From positions 1 through 44,403 of the forward strand of contig NZ_KB900617.1 of NCBI RefSeq assembly GCF_000379025.1: 44,403 nucleotides of DNA, written 5' to 3'. Position 1 is the first letter of the stretch, and each line of letters opens with the position of its first letter. The position numbers and the translations under genes are program-made. The notes under the pieces were generated by a model. It was given only the letters and a program-made list of their open reading frames with translations, did not search any database and was not told where the DNA came from. This stretch comes from Orenia marismortui DSM 5156 (lineage in GTDB: Bacteria; Bacillota; Halanaerobiia; Halobacteroidales; Halobacteroidaceae). Of this stretch, positions 25,061 to 33,662 are shown piece by piece.

Positions 25061-25097
25061 TTATTACTATTATAATAAAGTGATGTCATATTGTCAA
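25061..25097 (-). promoter_or_regulatory. sigma-A promoter of encFtn-enc with PerR-like box
   Basis: On the minus strand TTGACA (25092-25097), 17 bases, TATAAT (25069-25074), both consensus. Overlapping the -10, TTATAATAGTAATAA (25061-25075) matches 12 of 14 defined bases of the PerR box TTATAATNATTATAA. A PerR repressor there would switch the compartment on under peroxide stress. Confidence 0.65.
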
Positions 25098-25317
25098 GAA
25101 AAAGCAATATGCCCAAATATAAACTATTATCTATTAAGAATTCTGTTTCATCCTATATATATTAATTCCAAAAATAGTTCATTACTAATTTGAGTAAACA
25201 AATATAGGTTGTACAAAAATATAAAATTCTTAAAAATTATAAAACATAAAAAATACTCTTCTGGTTATTATAATAAATAAGTATAAATTATCATAAAAAA
25301 TAAAGGAGAATATCATT

Positions 25318-25589
25318 TTGGTACACGATTAAATTATTGCTCAAAACCTTCGTTCAACCTTCGGAGGAAAAGGAAAAAAGAAAGATGCACTTAGATCTTT
25401 TAACTATGTATCAAAAGCAGAAAAGATACGTTCAAAACTATTTCTAAATGAAGCCAGAGGAGCCGTAGATAGTAACAAAGATTATGGTCTAGAATATGTA
25501 AGTGTCTGTGAAATTTCAATTATGCTACTCCAGATAAATATCCAATCTCTGGATCTATTAAGGAACAATTTAAAGGGTTTCGTAAATAG
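25318..25589 (+). pseudogene. decayed rubrerythrin
   Basis: AAAGGAG leads to a TTG at 25318, then an in-frame stop (25330-25332) and IIAQNLRSTFGG, close to the NLRxAFGGES start of rubrerythrins. The middle is much shortened (no intact four-helix diiron domain). At 25510 a single missing base in a Gly codon shifts the frame; past it NFNYATPDKYPISGS...EQFKGF is a rubredoxin-like tail in which the CPIC cysteines have become Tyr and Ser. Stop, deletion, frameshift and lost metal ligands make it clearly non-functional. Confidence 0.65.
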
Positions 25590-26001
25590 AGATTATATTA
25601 ATTTAGAATTCACAATGTACAATCAAGTTTAAATATCTTAATAACAGCCGATATACTTTATTAAGACTGAGTTAAAGAGTTATTAATTAAAAATCAAAAT
25701 ATCACAAAAGAGTATCTTTTAATATTCCCTGTAGAATTACCTTTTTCAACTTCGTAGATCAAAATCGAAAAAAACGATTGGTAGGTACTTTTAAGTGAAT
25801 TTAAACAAAAATAATTCTCAAATATTAAGCTATTCTTTTACCTTTAATTATTAGAATTTCTGTTAATCTGCTGCACAGAAGTCTTTGTATTTTTTAAACA
25901 AAACAGTAGTTCAATTTATATTTACCAAATTAACTTATACTTTTTCAAATTTTAATTATCAATTATAAATTGTACATTGTAAGTTATAAAACCAAGGAGG
26001 A
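25590..26001. other. intergenic DNA before the superoxide reductase
   Basis: Very AT-rich. AATGTACAAT near 25614 and TTGTACATTG near 25971 form a distant inverted pair. No open frame of substance and no clear promoter was found; the superoxide reductase promoter presumably lies near its 3' end. Confidence 0.4.
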
Positions 26002-26007
26002 ATGATA

Positions 26008-26355
26008 ATGAAGTATTATGAAGTTAAACAAGCTGATGATCCAAATAACAAAACAGTTCTAGAACAAAAACACATTCCAGTAATAACTGCACCAGATAAA
26101 GTTAAAAAAGGAGAATTTTTTGATATTACTATTAAAATGGGAGAAATTGATCATCCAGTAGAACCAGGTCATTTTATTCAATATGTTGATTTATATGCTG
26201 AGTACTATCATTTAGGTAGAGCTAATTTTACTCCTGAAATGAAACCCGAGGTAACATTTAAAATTAAATTAGAAGAATCTTGTACCCTAAGAGCTTATGA
26301 ACTATGCAATTTACACGGCCAATGGGAGGGAAATAAAAAAATTACTGTAGAATAA
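26008..26355 (+). CDS. sorA: class II superoxide reductase (neelaredoxin type)
   Basis: One-domain superoxide reductase with only the catalytic centre II. Ligands from the ATG at 26008: H22 (KHIPV), H49 (DHP), H55 (GHF), C100 and H103 (CNLHGQWEG). The N-terminal desulforedoxin cysteines of the desulfoferrodoxin at 15107 are absent. 115 aa. The frame opens at ATG 26002, but AAGGAGG is only one base away from it and 7 bases from ATG 26008. It sits next to the encapsulin operon and the dead rubrerythrin, within an oxidative-stress neighbourhood. Confidence 0.9.
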   Translation: MKYYEVKQADDPNNKTVLEQKHIPVITAPDKVKKGEFFDITIKMGEIDHPVEPGHFIQYVDLYAEYYHLGRANFTPEMKPEVTFKIKLEESCTLRAYELCNLHGQWEGNKKITVE

Positions 26356-26358
26356 AAA

Positions 26359-26385
26359 AATCAAGAGGGATAATCCCTCTTGATT
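26359..26385. terminator. terminator shared by sorA and the PAS kinase gene
   Basis: AATCAAGAGGGA / TCCCTCTTGATT with a 3-base loop. The A-run on its left gives a U-tract for the minus-strand kinase gene; sorA ends 4 bases before it. Confidence 0.85.
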
Positions 26386-26414
26386 CCTCTACATCAACTA
26401 TTATTTAGAATTAA

Positions 26415-29252
26415 TTACATTAAATCAATAGAGTAAATATCAGAAAATTCTATATTTATCATTTCAACTATTTCATCAGTCTTATCATAATTAACTACCT
26501 GTTCTATACCATCTTCCTTACTAATCACCTTAATAGGTAATTCTATAATAAATTCTGTTCCTTTCCCATACTCACTATCTACAGATATAGTACCATTGTG
26601 CTTTTCAACCAGCTCTTTTACTAAAGATAGTCCAATCCCACTACCCTCATGACTTCGACTTAAAGATTCATCTACTTGTTTAAACCTTACAAAAATATCA
26701 TCTAACTTAGGCTTAGGAATACCTATACCAGTATCTTTAATAGATATGACTACATCATCACTCTTCTTATAAATGTTAACAAAAATAAAACCTTTTGGGT
26801 CTGTAAATTTAATAGCATTTGATAGTAAATTCAAAATAATTCTTTCAATCTTATCTAAATCACAAGCTATTATTATCTCTTCAACTTCAGTATCAAAGAT
26901 TAAGTTTATATCTTTAGTTGCAGCATATTGAGCTACTGATAAGGCAATATCTTCAACAACACTTACAATATTATAATTAGAAAAATTCATCTTTAAGAAT
27001 CCAACATCTAATTTGGTTATATCAATTAAATTGCCAATTATTCTTAATAGTCTATAACAATTCTGCTTAATCATCTTTCTATATTTCAATCTTGAACTAT
27101 TATTAAGATCTGCTAATTTTTCACCTTTTGAACTATCCAGCATTTGTAAACCACAAAGTATAATATTCAAAGGTGTTCTTAATTCATGGGATATATTGGC
27201 GAAAAATTGTGTTTTAAGTTTATTATACTCTTCAATCTCTTTTAACTTTAATTTTTCTTTAATAATCTTCTTCTGTAATTTTTCAGCTTTCTTTCTTTCA
27301 CTTATATCTCTTACAACAGTAATTATATATATATCATCTTCATGAAAAAAAGAGACACCACCAACTTCAGTATCAATTATACTACCATCAGCAAGAATAA
27401 ACTTTTCCTCCATAAATTCTATACTAGTCTCTTCCTTCAGTAATTTTTCTCTACGTTTAATAACATCCTCTTTATAATCGGGATGAACTTCAATTAAATT
27501 TCCATTTAATAATTTTTCGAATGATACCCCAAAAATTTCTTCAATATTATCACAATTAATCAATTTTAAAGCTTCTTGATTAGCTAAAACAACTTTATCT
27601 TCTTTAAATAAAAATATAGCATCAGGTAGTAATTCAATAAGTAAATGATATAGTTCTTTATTCTTCTTTAATTCTTTTTCAAAATGTTTCCTTTCTGATA
27701 TATCCCTCACAACAGACATAATTGCAGTTTTATCTTCATGAATAAGTGGAATTCCAGCTAACTCTAGATTTAAGATTTGATTATCAGATTTTCTGATAAA
27801 CTTCTGTTCCAAAAATGGAGACAATTTTCTATCTTCAATAACCCTTTTCAATCTTTTAGCTGCAATCTCTTTATAATTAGGATGAATTTGCAATAAATTA
27901 TTTTCTTCTTCTCCAATAAGTTCTTTTGTATCCTCAACTCCTAATAATTTTGCCCAAGCTTTATTAGCAAATGCAATTCTTCCTTCATCAATAATAACAA
28001 CTCCTTCAGGGAGTAATTCCAAAAGTTTCTTGTATTTTTCTCGGCTCTTCTTTAACTCATTTTCAGTATTCTTTATCTCTGAAATATTAATAATAGAGGC
28101 TGCTTGACCAATTATCTTACCCAATTCATCCTTAATTAGATTAACAAAGAGGAGTACATCAAATTTAATCCCTTCCCTACTTCTAGCTATAGTTTCACCT
28201 ATCCAATAACCTTTATTATGTAAAGTCTTTCTTGTTTCTCTCACAAATTTAGCACTATTCCAGATTCCTAATTCTAAAGTATCTTGCCCTACAACCTGAT
28301 TTAAATTATCATAGCCCCACATTTTCAAAAAACTATCATTAACGTAAACTATATTACCTTTTAAATTGGTATAAAGAATTGCATTTAAAGATTTTTCTAT
28401 TATCTGCTCTTTAATCTTCAATTTTTCTTTTACTTTCTTAGATTCTGTTATATCTTGAATGATGGTTGTTAAATAACTTTCTCCAGAATAATTAAAAGAA
28501 AAGACCTGACTTACAACATCTAGCTTTCTACCATCCTTTCTAATAATCTGATGCTCAATCTTCTTAATATCATTCTGCCCTGTTTGAACCTCTTTTCTAT
28601 CTTCTAAAATTGTAGCTAAAACATCTTCAGGAAATTCAACTAAATCCACTATATCTTTTCCTATAACCTGACTCAAATCTTCATATCCATTCAAGCTAAC
28701 TCCAACATTATTTGCAAGAACTACTTTACTATCTTTTTGTACTAGTATCCCATCAGGTAGATTATTAACTATTTTCTTATATAAAAGTTGATTCTTTATT
28801 AGCTCATCTTCAAGATTTATACACTCTGTAACATCTCTAAAACTCCATACATTACCATAACGTTCACCTTTAAACATAAGTGGGCGGAAGAATCTCTCAA
28901 ATAATCTGCCATCTTTAAATATAATAAAATCCAAATTCTCTTTTCCCTTTTTTTCAATTTCCTTTAATCCCTTTATGAACTTATTTGGATACTTTAATTG
29001 TTTTTTTACAGTATCTAATACTTCTTTCTCTCGACTTGTTTTTATAACTTCTTTTGCAATTCTCCACATTTTACAAAAATTATCATTATACTCAATAAAA
29101 GTACCATTATTATCAGTAACTAATATGCCATCTGCTGTAGATTCTAAGATAGATTTTAATATTTCTTTCTCTTTTGACAATTCTTCCACTATTTTTTTAT
29201 TATTCCTATTAGATTCTTCCATAATAACTCCATCATCTTCTTTTAATTTCAT
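26415..29252 (-). CDS. multi-PAS sensor histidine kinase
   Basis: Soluble kinase with five PAS domains in a row (starting near ILKSILESTADGILV, KIVNNLPDGILV, IIEKSLNAILY, LLELLPEGVVI and LIELLPDAIFL), several with PAC-type ends (VVRDISERK). Then HisKA with His near residue 700 (FFANISHELRTPLNII) and an HATPase with N-box LLSNAIKFTD, G1 KDTGIGIP and G2 GSGIGLSLV. The start is uncertain: ATG 29252 has a weak GGTGG, ATG 29222 has GGAG only 5 bases away; the frame is open to 29294. No response regulator is adjacent, so it is an orphan. PAS signals and partner are unknown. Confidence 0.88.
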   Translation of the reverse strand: MKLKEDDGVIMEESNRNNKKIVEELSKEKEILKSILESTADGILVTDNNGTFIEYNDNFCKMWRIAKEVIKTSREKEVLDTVKKQLKYPNKFIKGLKEIEKKGKENLDFIIFKDGRLFERFFRPLMFKGERYGNVWSFRDVTECINLEDELIKNQLLYKKIVNNLPDGILVQKDSKVVLANNVGVSLNGYEDLSQVIGKDIVDLVEFPEDVLATILEDRKEVQTGQNDIKKIEHQIIRKDGRKLDVVSQVFSFNYSGESYLTTIIQDITESKKVKEKLKIKEQIIEKSLNAILYTNLKGNIVYVNDSFLKMWGYDNLNQVVGQDTLELGIWNSAKFVRETRKTLHNKGYWIGETIARSREGIKFDVLLFVNLIKDELGKIIGQAASIINISEIKNTENELKKSREKYKKLLELLPEGVVIIDEGRIAFANKAWAKLLGVEDTKELIGEEENNLLQIHPNYKEIAAKRLKRVIEDRKLSPFLEQKFIRKSDNQILNLELAGIPLIHEDKTAIMSVVRDISERKHFEKELKKNKELYHLLIELLPDAIFLFKEDKVVLANQEALKLINCDNIEEIFGVSFEKLLNGNLIEVHPDYKEDVIKRREKLLKEETSIEFMEEKFILADGSIIDTEVGGVSFFHEDDIYIITVVRDISERKKAEKLQKKIIKEKLKLKEIEEYNKLKTQFFANISHELRTPLNIILCGLQMLDSSKGEKLADLNNSSRLKYRKMIKQNCYRLLRIIGNLIDITKLDVGFLKMNFSNYNIVSVVEDIALSVAQYAATKDINLIFDTEVEEIIIACDLDKIERIILNLLSNAIKFTDPKGFIFVNIYKKSDDVVISIKDTGIGIPKPKLDDIFVRFKQVDESLSRSHEGSGIGLSLVKELVEKHNGTISVDSEYGKGTEFIIELPIKVISKEDGIEQVVNYDKTDEIVEMINIEFSDIYSIDLM

Positions 29253-29483
29253 TACAATCCACCACCAAATATATAATATTAATTTAAAGAGCATTAGAAA
29301 TTTAATTTATACTACAAATAACACTTCTTAAGTTTAATATTCTATAAAATCCAATAATATCCTTCTGAGGGGTAAATATTTAGTAATTGATATTCTTAGA
29401 AGTGGTAGATTCTAATTGAATTTTCATATTTATATAAAAATCTATCCCAAACAGAATTATAAGTGATTAATTTTCTTATAACT

Positions 29484-30479
29484 TTAATCTTTTAACTTTA
29501 AAATATAATCATAGGCTACTAATGCAGCTTTTGCCCCTTCTCCTGCTGCTATAATAATTTGCTTAAAGGGCACAGAAGTTACATCACCTGCTGCAAAAAC
29601 TCCTTCAACACTAGTTTTACTACCACAATCAATCTCTATCTCGCCATACTTATTCAAACTCAACTTATCTGCAACAAAATCTGTATTTGGAACGAGACCT
29701 ACTTCTACAAAAACTCCATTTATATTAACCTCTTTTTCTTCACTAGATTTATTATCCCTAAGTATAACAGTCTCTACCATTTGCTCCCCTTTAATTTCTA
29801 ATACTTCATGTTCAAATAAGATCTCTACATTATCAAATTGCTTTAATTTATCAATCAGAACTTGATCTGCTGTTAATTTATCTAAGTCTTGGACCAAAGT
29901 TACATGTTCTGCTACTTTAGCTAAATCAATAGATGCCTCTATTCCCGAATTCCCACCACCAACAACTACTACTCTTCTATTCTTATACAATGGGGCATCA
30001 CAAGTAGCACAATAGGAAACCCCTCTTCCAGTTAACCTTTCTTCTCCTTTAACCCCCAAAGTTCTAGAAACCTTACCTGTTGCAATAATAAGTGCTCTTG
30101 CTTTGTAAGTTTGCCCCTCTGTAGTTGTTAATTTTTTAATTTTATCGTTAACATTTATAGCTGTAACTTTAGACCTTTCTTTAAATCCTATTTCAAATTG
30201 TTTCACTTGAGCTTTAAACTTATCTACTAACTGTACTCCTTCAATATATCTATATCCAATATAATTCTCTATATCAACTGTATAAAGTAATTGCCCTCCT
30301 ATATCTTCTGTAATTAATCCAGTATCAATTCCCTTTCGCATACAGTAAACAGCAGCTGCTAATCCTGCTGGCCCACCCCCAACAATTAAAATATCATAAA
30401 TTTTATCACTCTTTAAAGGAACGGCTTTATTGTTTGCTTTGTCATCTTCAGATAAATTCAAACTCGAATTAATATCCAT
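29484..30479 (-). CDS. AhpF-like FAD/NAD(P)H disulfide reductase without N-terminal domain
   Basis: Thioredoxin-reductase-fold flavoprotein, 331 aa. FAD motif ILIVGGGPAGLAAAVY, redox CxxC in YCATCDAPL, NAD(P) motif VVVVGGGNSGIEASIDLA, C-terminal FAD motif GVFAAGDVTSVPFKQIIIA. The sequences TVDIENYIG, DQVLIDKLKQFDNVEILF and FVEVGLVPNTDF are closer to the AhpF flavoprotein core than to typical TrxB, but the tandem thioredoxin-fold N-terminal domain of AhpF is absent, replaced by about 26 polar residues. A partner glutaredoxin or peroxiredoxin would be encoded elsewhere. A GTG at 30482 is possible; GGGGGAG favours ATG 30479. Confidence 0.85.
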   Translation of the reverse strand: MDINSSLNLSEDDKANNKAVPLKSDKIYDILIVGGGPAGLAAAVYCMRKGIDTGLITEDIGGQLLYTVDIENYIGYRYIEGVQLVDKFKAQVKQFEIGFKERSKVTAINVNDKIKKLTTTEGQTYKARALIIATGKVSRTLGVKGEERLTGRGVSYCATCDAPLYKNRRVVVVGGGNSGIEASIDLAKVAEHVTLVQDLDKLTADQVLIDKLKQFDNVEILFEHEVLEIKGEQMVETVILRDNKSSEEKEVNINGVFVEVGLVPNTDFVADKLSLNKYGEIEIDCGSKTSVEGVFAAGDVTSVPFKQIIIAAGEGAKAALVAYDYILKLKD

Positions 30480-30563
30480 CACTAACTCCCCCTTATAACA
30501 GAAATAAACTTTAAAATAAATTACTCTTATTTAATATAATTCTCAATTTATAATGCTTTTATT

Positions 30564-30584
30564 AAATAGATTATTAATCTATTT
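30564..30584. promoter_or_regulatory. 10-1-10 palindrome upstream of the AhpF-like gene
   Basis: AAATAGATTA-T-TAATCTATTT, a perfect inverted repeat 85-105 bases upstream of the AhpF-like start. Possible operator; not a match to Fur or PerR consensus. Confidence 0.4.
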
Positions 30585-30700
30585 GATATCCTCTCTAACA
30601 TAAATCATTTTAAAGCTTTATTTGAACCTTATAATAATTTAATAAATTTAGAATATTAGTTAATAAAGTAGGACCAGCCTCACGGCTGGGACCCCTTGTC

Positions 30701-30732
30701 AAACTGTACGTACGGTTTTCCCGTATACAGCT
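30701..30732 (-). ncRNA. group II intron domain V
   Basis: A 32-base hairpin beginning AGC (the catalytic triad) with a GAAA-type loop in ACGGGAAAACCGT and a complementary 3' arm ending CAGTTT; followed by the domain VI stem formed by CCAGCC and GGCTGG. Confidence 0.8.
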
Positions 30733-30807
30733 TTCGGTTATTGGTGCTCCTTATCAGAGAGTAAGTCTTCGACTCTATGTTACCATAGATGTATATTTTA
30801 CCCTTAA

Positions 30808-31975
30808 TTAGAGCACATCAGTAAGTAATGATTGAAGTCCTTTATCTCTTAGATAACTATTTGAAAAGCGATAATTTTGATACATTATCGCCTTTTTCTT
30901 TTCGATAAACGAACGCATTCTCATTCTAATCCATTTATCCAACCTCGTAAACAAAGTCTTCACATTTCCTATCTTGAAATAGTTACCCCAACCTCTCAAA
31001 ACTGGATTTAATTTTGCAATTATTACTTCTACAGGAAAAGGTCTAGTTCTTCTAGTAATCTTTCTTACTTTGTTTTTGAATTTTGTTATTGCTTTATCTT
31101 TAGGTCTCTTGTATTCAGAATGGTGAAATTTGAATCCTAGAAATTCAAATCCATCATAAAAGTTAGTTACTACCGTCTTACGAGGATGAAGTTTCAACTT
31201 CAATTCATCCTCTATAATTTTACGGGTAACTTTTAACGCTCTCTCTTTGCTTTCGCTTATTTTTAGTTAAGATTACAAAGTCGTCAGCAAAGCGGACTAT
31301 TTTGTAACCTCGACGAGTCATTTTCTTATCAAAGTAATGTAAATAGATATTAGCTAATAGAGGAGAGATGACACCTCCTTGAGGTGTCCCTTCTCTAGTT
31401 TCTTCTCTACCTTCTTCAGTCATAACTCCAATTGTCAGCCATGACCTGATAATATCTAATACCCAACCATCACTTATATATTCCGCTATAAAATCCATTA
31501 ATAACTCATGGTCTATAGTATCAAAATAAGATTTAATGTCTGCGTCTACCACCCAGTAGTAACCTTGTTCTTTATATTTCTCTATCTTTTCTATCGCATC
31601 GTGAGCAGCCTATTAGGTCTGAAACCAAAGGAACATTCACAAAATTCTCGCTCAAAGTATATTTCTAGTACTTGCCTCACTGCTTGTTGAGCAATTCTAT
31701 CTTTGATTACTGGAATACTAGTTGGTCTCTTTTCTCCATTTCCTTTGGAAATGTACGTCCGTAACACTGTGTAATGGCTCGTAAGTATTCTCTATCAGCT
31801 GTTTCTATGAAGTTCTCGCATATTCATCTTGTAATTATTTTTAAACTCTTCTATGCTTACATTATCAACTCCACCACAGCCACCATTATCCAGTACTTTT
31901 TGTCCTGCAATATATAAGTGAAATTTCTTTGTGATTTTATCCTTCAAACTATATAGAGTTCGAAATTTTAACACC
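30808..31975 (-). pseudogene. ltrA: group II intron reverse transcriptase/maturase, frameshifted
   Basis: All parts of an RT are recognisable but in different frames: a start-proximal segment (GGVDNVSIEEFKNN), then SIPVIKDRIAQQAVRQVLE and SFGFRPNR, then [39 protein letters not shown] and RFADDFVIL (the catalytic FADD), and finally a maturase/thumb segment (KLHPRKT, GFEFLGFKF, RGWGNYFKIGN). One-base losses near 31610 and 31740, a stop near 31795 and a frameshift near 31210 break the gene. The intron RNA could only move with a maturase supplied in trans. Confidence 0.85.
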
Positions 31976-32734
31976 TATCCTAACTTCACTACTTACTAGT
32001 TCTTCCTGTCTCACCTTAATATCTTAATCCCTATATTCATAGCACTCCTGAGCACGTCTCTAAGCTCTCACCAATCGCACCTCTCAGTTTACCATTACTT
32101 AGGTTATGGTGTTCTCTAGGTTATCCATACTTTACAGTTATGATTTCCTGTTTGTAATTCTACTAGAACCCACTATAGTACTAGTGTTTAAACCACTCAA
32201 AATTAAGATATCATTAGTAATCAAATCTTAAACTTCAATAACCTAGATATCCTTCGCTATAATCAACTTTCGTTGATTTTTTTTCTCACTACTATGATAT
32301 CTTCTGAACTCTAATATATCATCACTCTGGCTTTCCTGTTGGAGTTATACCATCACTTATCTCTATAGATTTCTATAAAGAATTATATTAGAGATTCCCT
32401 CGGTCAATTACGTAAACCCTACAATCATTCCGACCCTAATCACACCTAGTTTTCTAACATGGGCACTTCCAGTTACACGTATTTACCAGCGCTACCTGTC
32501 TCTCCTTTGTACAGAGCCCCAAGCTAACATTGGACTTCCCCGTTTTTATGGCGGGTCGCCAAAGCTAAATGCCACCTCTGGTTCACATATTGTTCCGGAC
32601 TGATTGCTCATCTCAAACTCTTCAGATTCTACCTCACGGTAGACACCCTGCTACTGTTGATTTCACACACCGTACTGGCGAAAACAGCATGGATAGGATT
32701 TTCACCTACTGTTTACTAAATCTACGAGGCACAC

Positions 32735-32840
32735 ATAAAAAAAGGCTAGCAGTAATTACTGCTAGCCTTAAGCTCTAAATAATGCTATTAATTTTAGGAG
32801 GTAAATCATATAAAACAAAATTAATTGATAATTATTATCA
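32735..32840 (-). ncRNA. candidate Fur-regulated small RNA with anti-Shine-Dalgarno segment
   Basis: Transcription from the promoter at 32847-32875 would start at about 32840 and run only about 105 nt to a strong terminator (perfect stem 32742-32769 followed by eight U). There is no ribosome site or credible reading frame. A single-stranded-looking AU-rich stretch carries ACCUCCU (complement of 32796-32802). Bases complementary to 32793-32805 match the fprA translation-initiation region over 13 contiguous bases, plus 5 more after a one-base bulge. Architecture resembles iron-sparing sRNAs such as RyhB or FsrA in logic, not in sequence. It could instead be the leader of a lost gene. Confidence 0.5.
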
Positions 32841-32875
32841 ATTACTATTATAACAATTAATCTTATCTTTATCAA
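32826..32875 (-). promoter_or_regulatory. sigma-A promoter with perfect 7-1-7 Fur box
   Basis: Minus strand: TTGATA (32870-32875), 17-base spacer, TATAAT (32847-32852). Directly downstream, TGATAATTATTATCA (32826-32840) is an exact match to the Gram-positive Fur consensus TGATAATNATTATCA, covering about +1 to +15, where binding would block transcription when iron is replete. Confidence 0.75.
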
Positions 32876-33149
32876 GAGTTTTTTAGTTCTTAGTTAAATC
32901 GATTTATATTTTTTATCTATATTGGTAAATTAGCAATATTATTATAAAAGTTTTTTTATACTATTGATAACTAATATCATTCATGTTATAATTAATAAGG
33001 ATTAACTCTTTAAAAATTTCTTCTGCTAATAGAGGTCTACTATTAAATCTCCTCTATAAGATTATAACCCTCAGCATCTAATACTTCAAGACACCATAAA
33101 AAAATCAAATAAACAAAATGAGATAACATAACAAAAGGAGAGATAAATA

Positions 33150-33398
33150 ATGAAATCAACAGGTATTGTTAGAAAGATAGATGAATTAGGTAGAATTGTT
33201 ATTCCAATTGAATTAAGAAGAACGCTAGGTATCGATGTAAAAGATCCATTAGAAATTTATGTAGACAATGATAGAATTATATTTAGAAAATATGAGCCTG
33301 CTTGTACTTTCTGTGGAAATGCTAGTGATACCATAGACTTTAAAAATAAAATTGTTTGTAATGAATGCATCACTGAGATGCAAAATAATATTGCTTAA
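33150..33398 (+). CDS. AbrB-family transition-state regulator
   Basis: 82 aa. N-terminal AbrB/SpoVT swapped-hairpin DNA-binding domain (MKSTGIVRKIDELGRIVIP, ELRRTLGIDVKDPLEIYVD). The C-terminus holds a CxxC...CxxC zinc-ribbon-like pair (CTFCGN and CNEC), common in clostridial AbrB homologues but not in the Bacillus subtilis protein's multimerisation domain. AAAAGGAGAG lies upstream of the ATG. Stand-alone gene followed by a terminator. The 310-base upstream gap shares its left part with the sRNA and has a small TAGAGG/CCTCTA hairpin near 33029-33056. Confidence 0.88.
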   Translation: MKSTGIVRKIDELGRIVIPIELRRTLGIDVKDPLEIYVDNDRIIFRKYEPACTFCGNASDTIDFKNKIVCNECITEMQNNIA

Positions 33399-33407
33399 TT
33401 TTGTTTT

Positions 33408-33436
33408 AAAACGGGAGATCACCTCCCGTTTTTTTA
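33408..33436 (+). terminator. terminator of the abrB-like gene
   Basis: AAAACGGGAG / CTCCCGTTTT with a 5-base loop followed by a T-run, 10 bases past the stop. Confidence 0.9.
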
Positions 33437-33662
33437 TATTTTAACTCAAAATTCTGTATCATCTACTAAAATTATAATCTCTATCTAATCTAGCATATTG
33501 TAAAAAATAGACTTTTTTAAAGGTAAAATCGAGTAATTATAGAATTAAGTATATATATTTTTAATTTTCAAACTACTAAAGAAAGCAAATAATTAAAGAT
33601 CCACTATATATCTATTCACTGATTAATCTAACTATTAGTATGTCTTGGAAGGGGAGAATTAA

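Larger units (their letters stand above)
30668..32734 (-). mobile_element. class C group II intron
   Basis: About 2067 bases on the minus strand. The 5' end GTGTGCC and the nearby GGTGAAAATCC segment fit class C introns. Domain V is intact at 30701-30732 and the domain VI helix ends in CCTAC at 30668. Class C introns insert just after Rho-independent terminators, and indeed the base before 32734 is the end of a U-tract following a 14-bp-arm terminator (32742-32769). The encoded reverse transcriptase is broken. Confidence 0.85.

Noticed and set aside
25318-25420. ABC-transporter ATPase N-terminus
   Set aside because: IIAQNL..TFGG..KKKDAL superficially fits an ABC start, but no Walker A follows, and the rubredoxin-like tail after the frameshift fits rubrerythrin better.
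32569-32778. Plus-strand 69-codon open frame
   Set aside because: Lies antisense within the 5' ribozyme domain of the group II intron and runs through the terminator.
32745-32806. A 13-codon frame (MIYLLKLIALFRA) within the candidate sRNA
   Set aside because: No ribosome site precedes its ATG and the sequence is what AT-rich DNA gives by chance; the anti-SD segment overlaps it.
32796-32810. Plus-strand AGGAGGTAAATC as a ribosome site for a plus-strand gene
   Set aside because: It is followed by ATA TAA with no start codon in any frame; better explained as the complement of the sRNA anti-SD segment.
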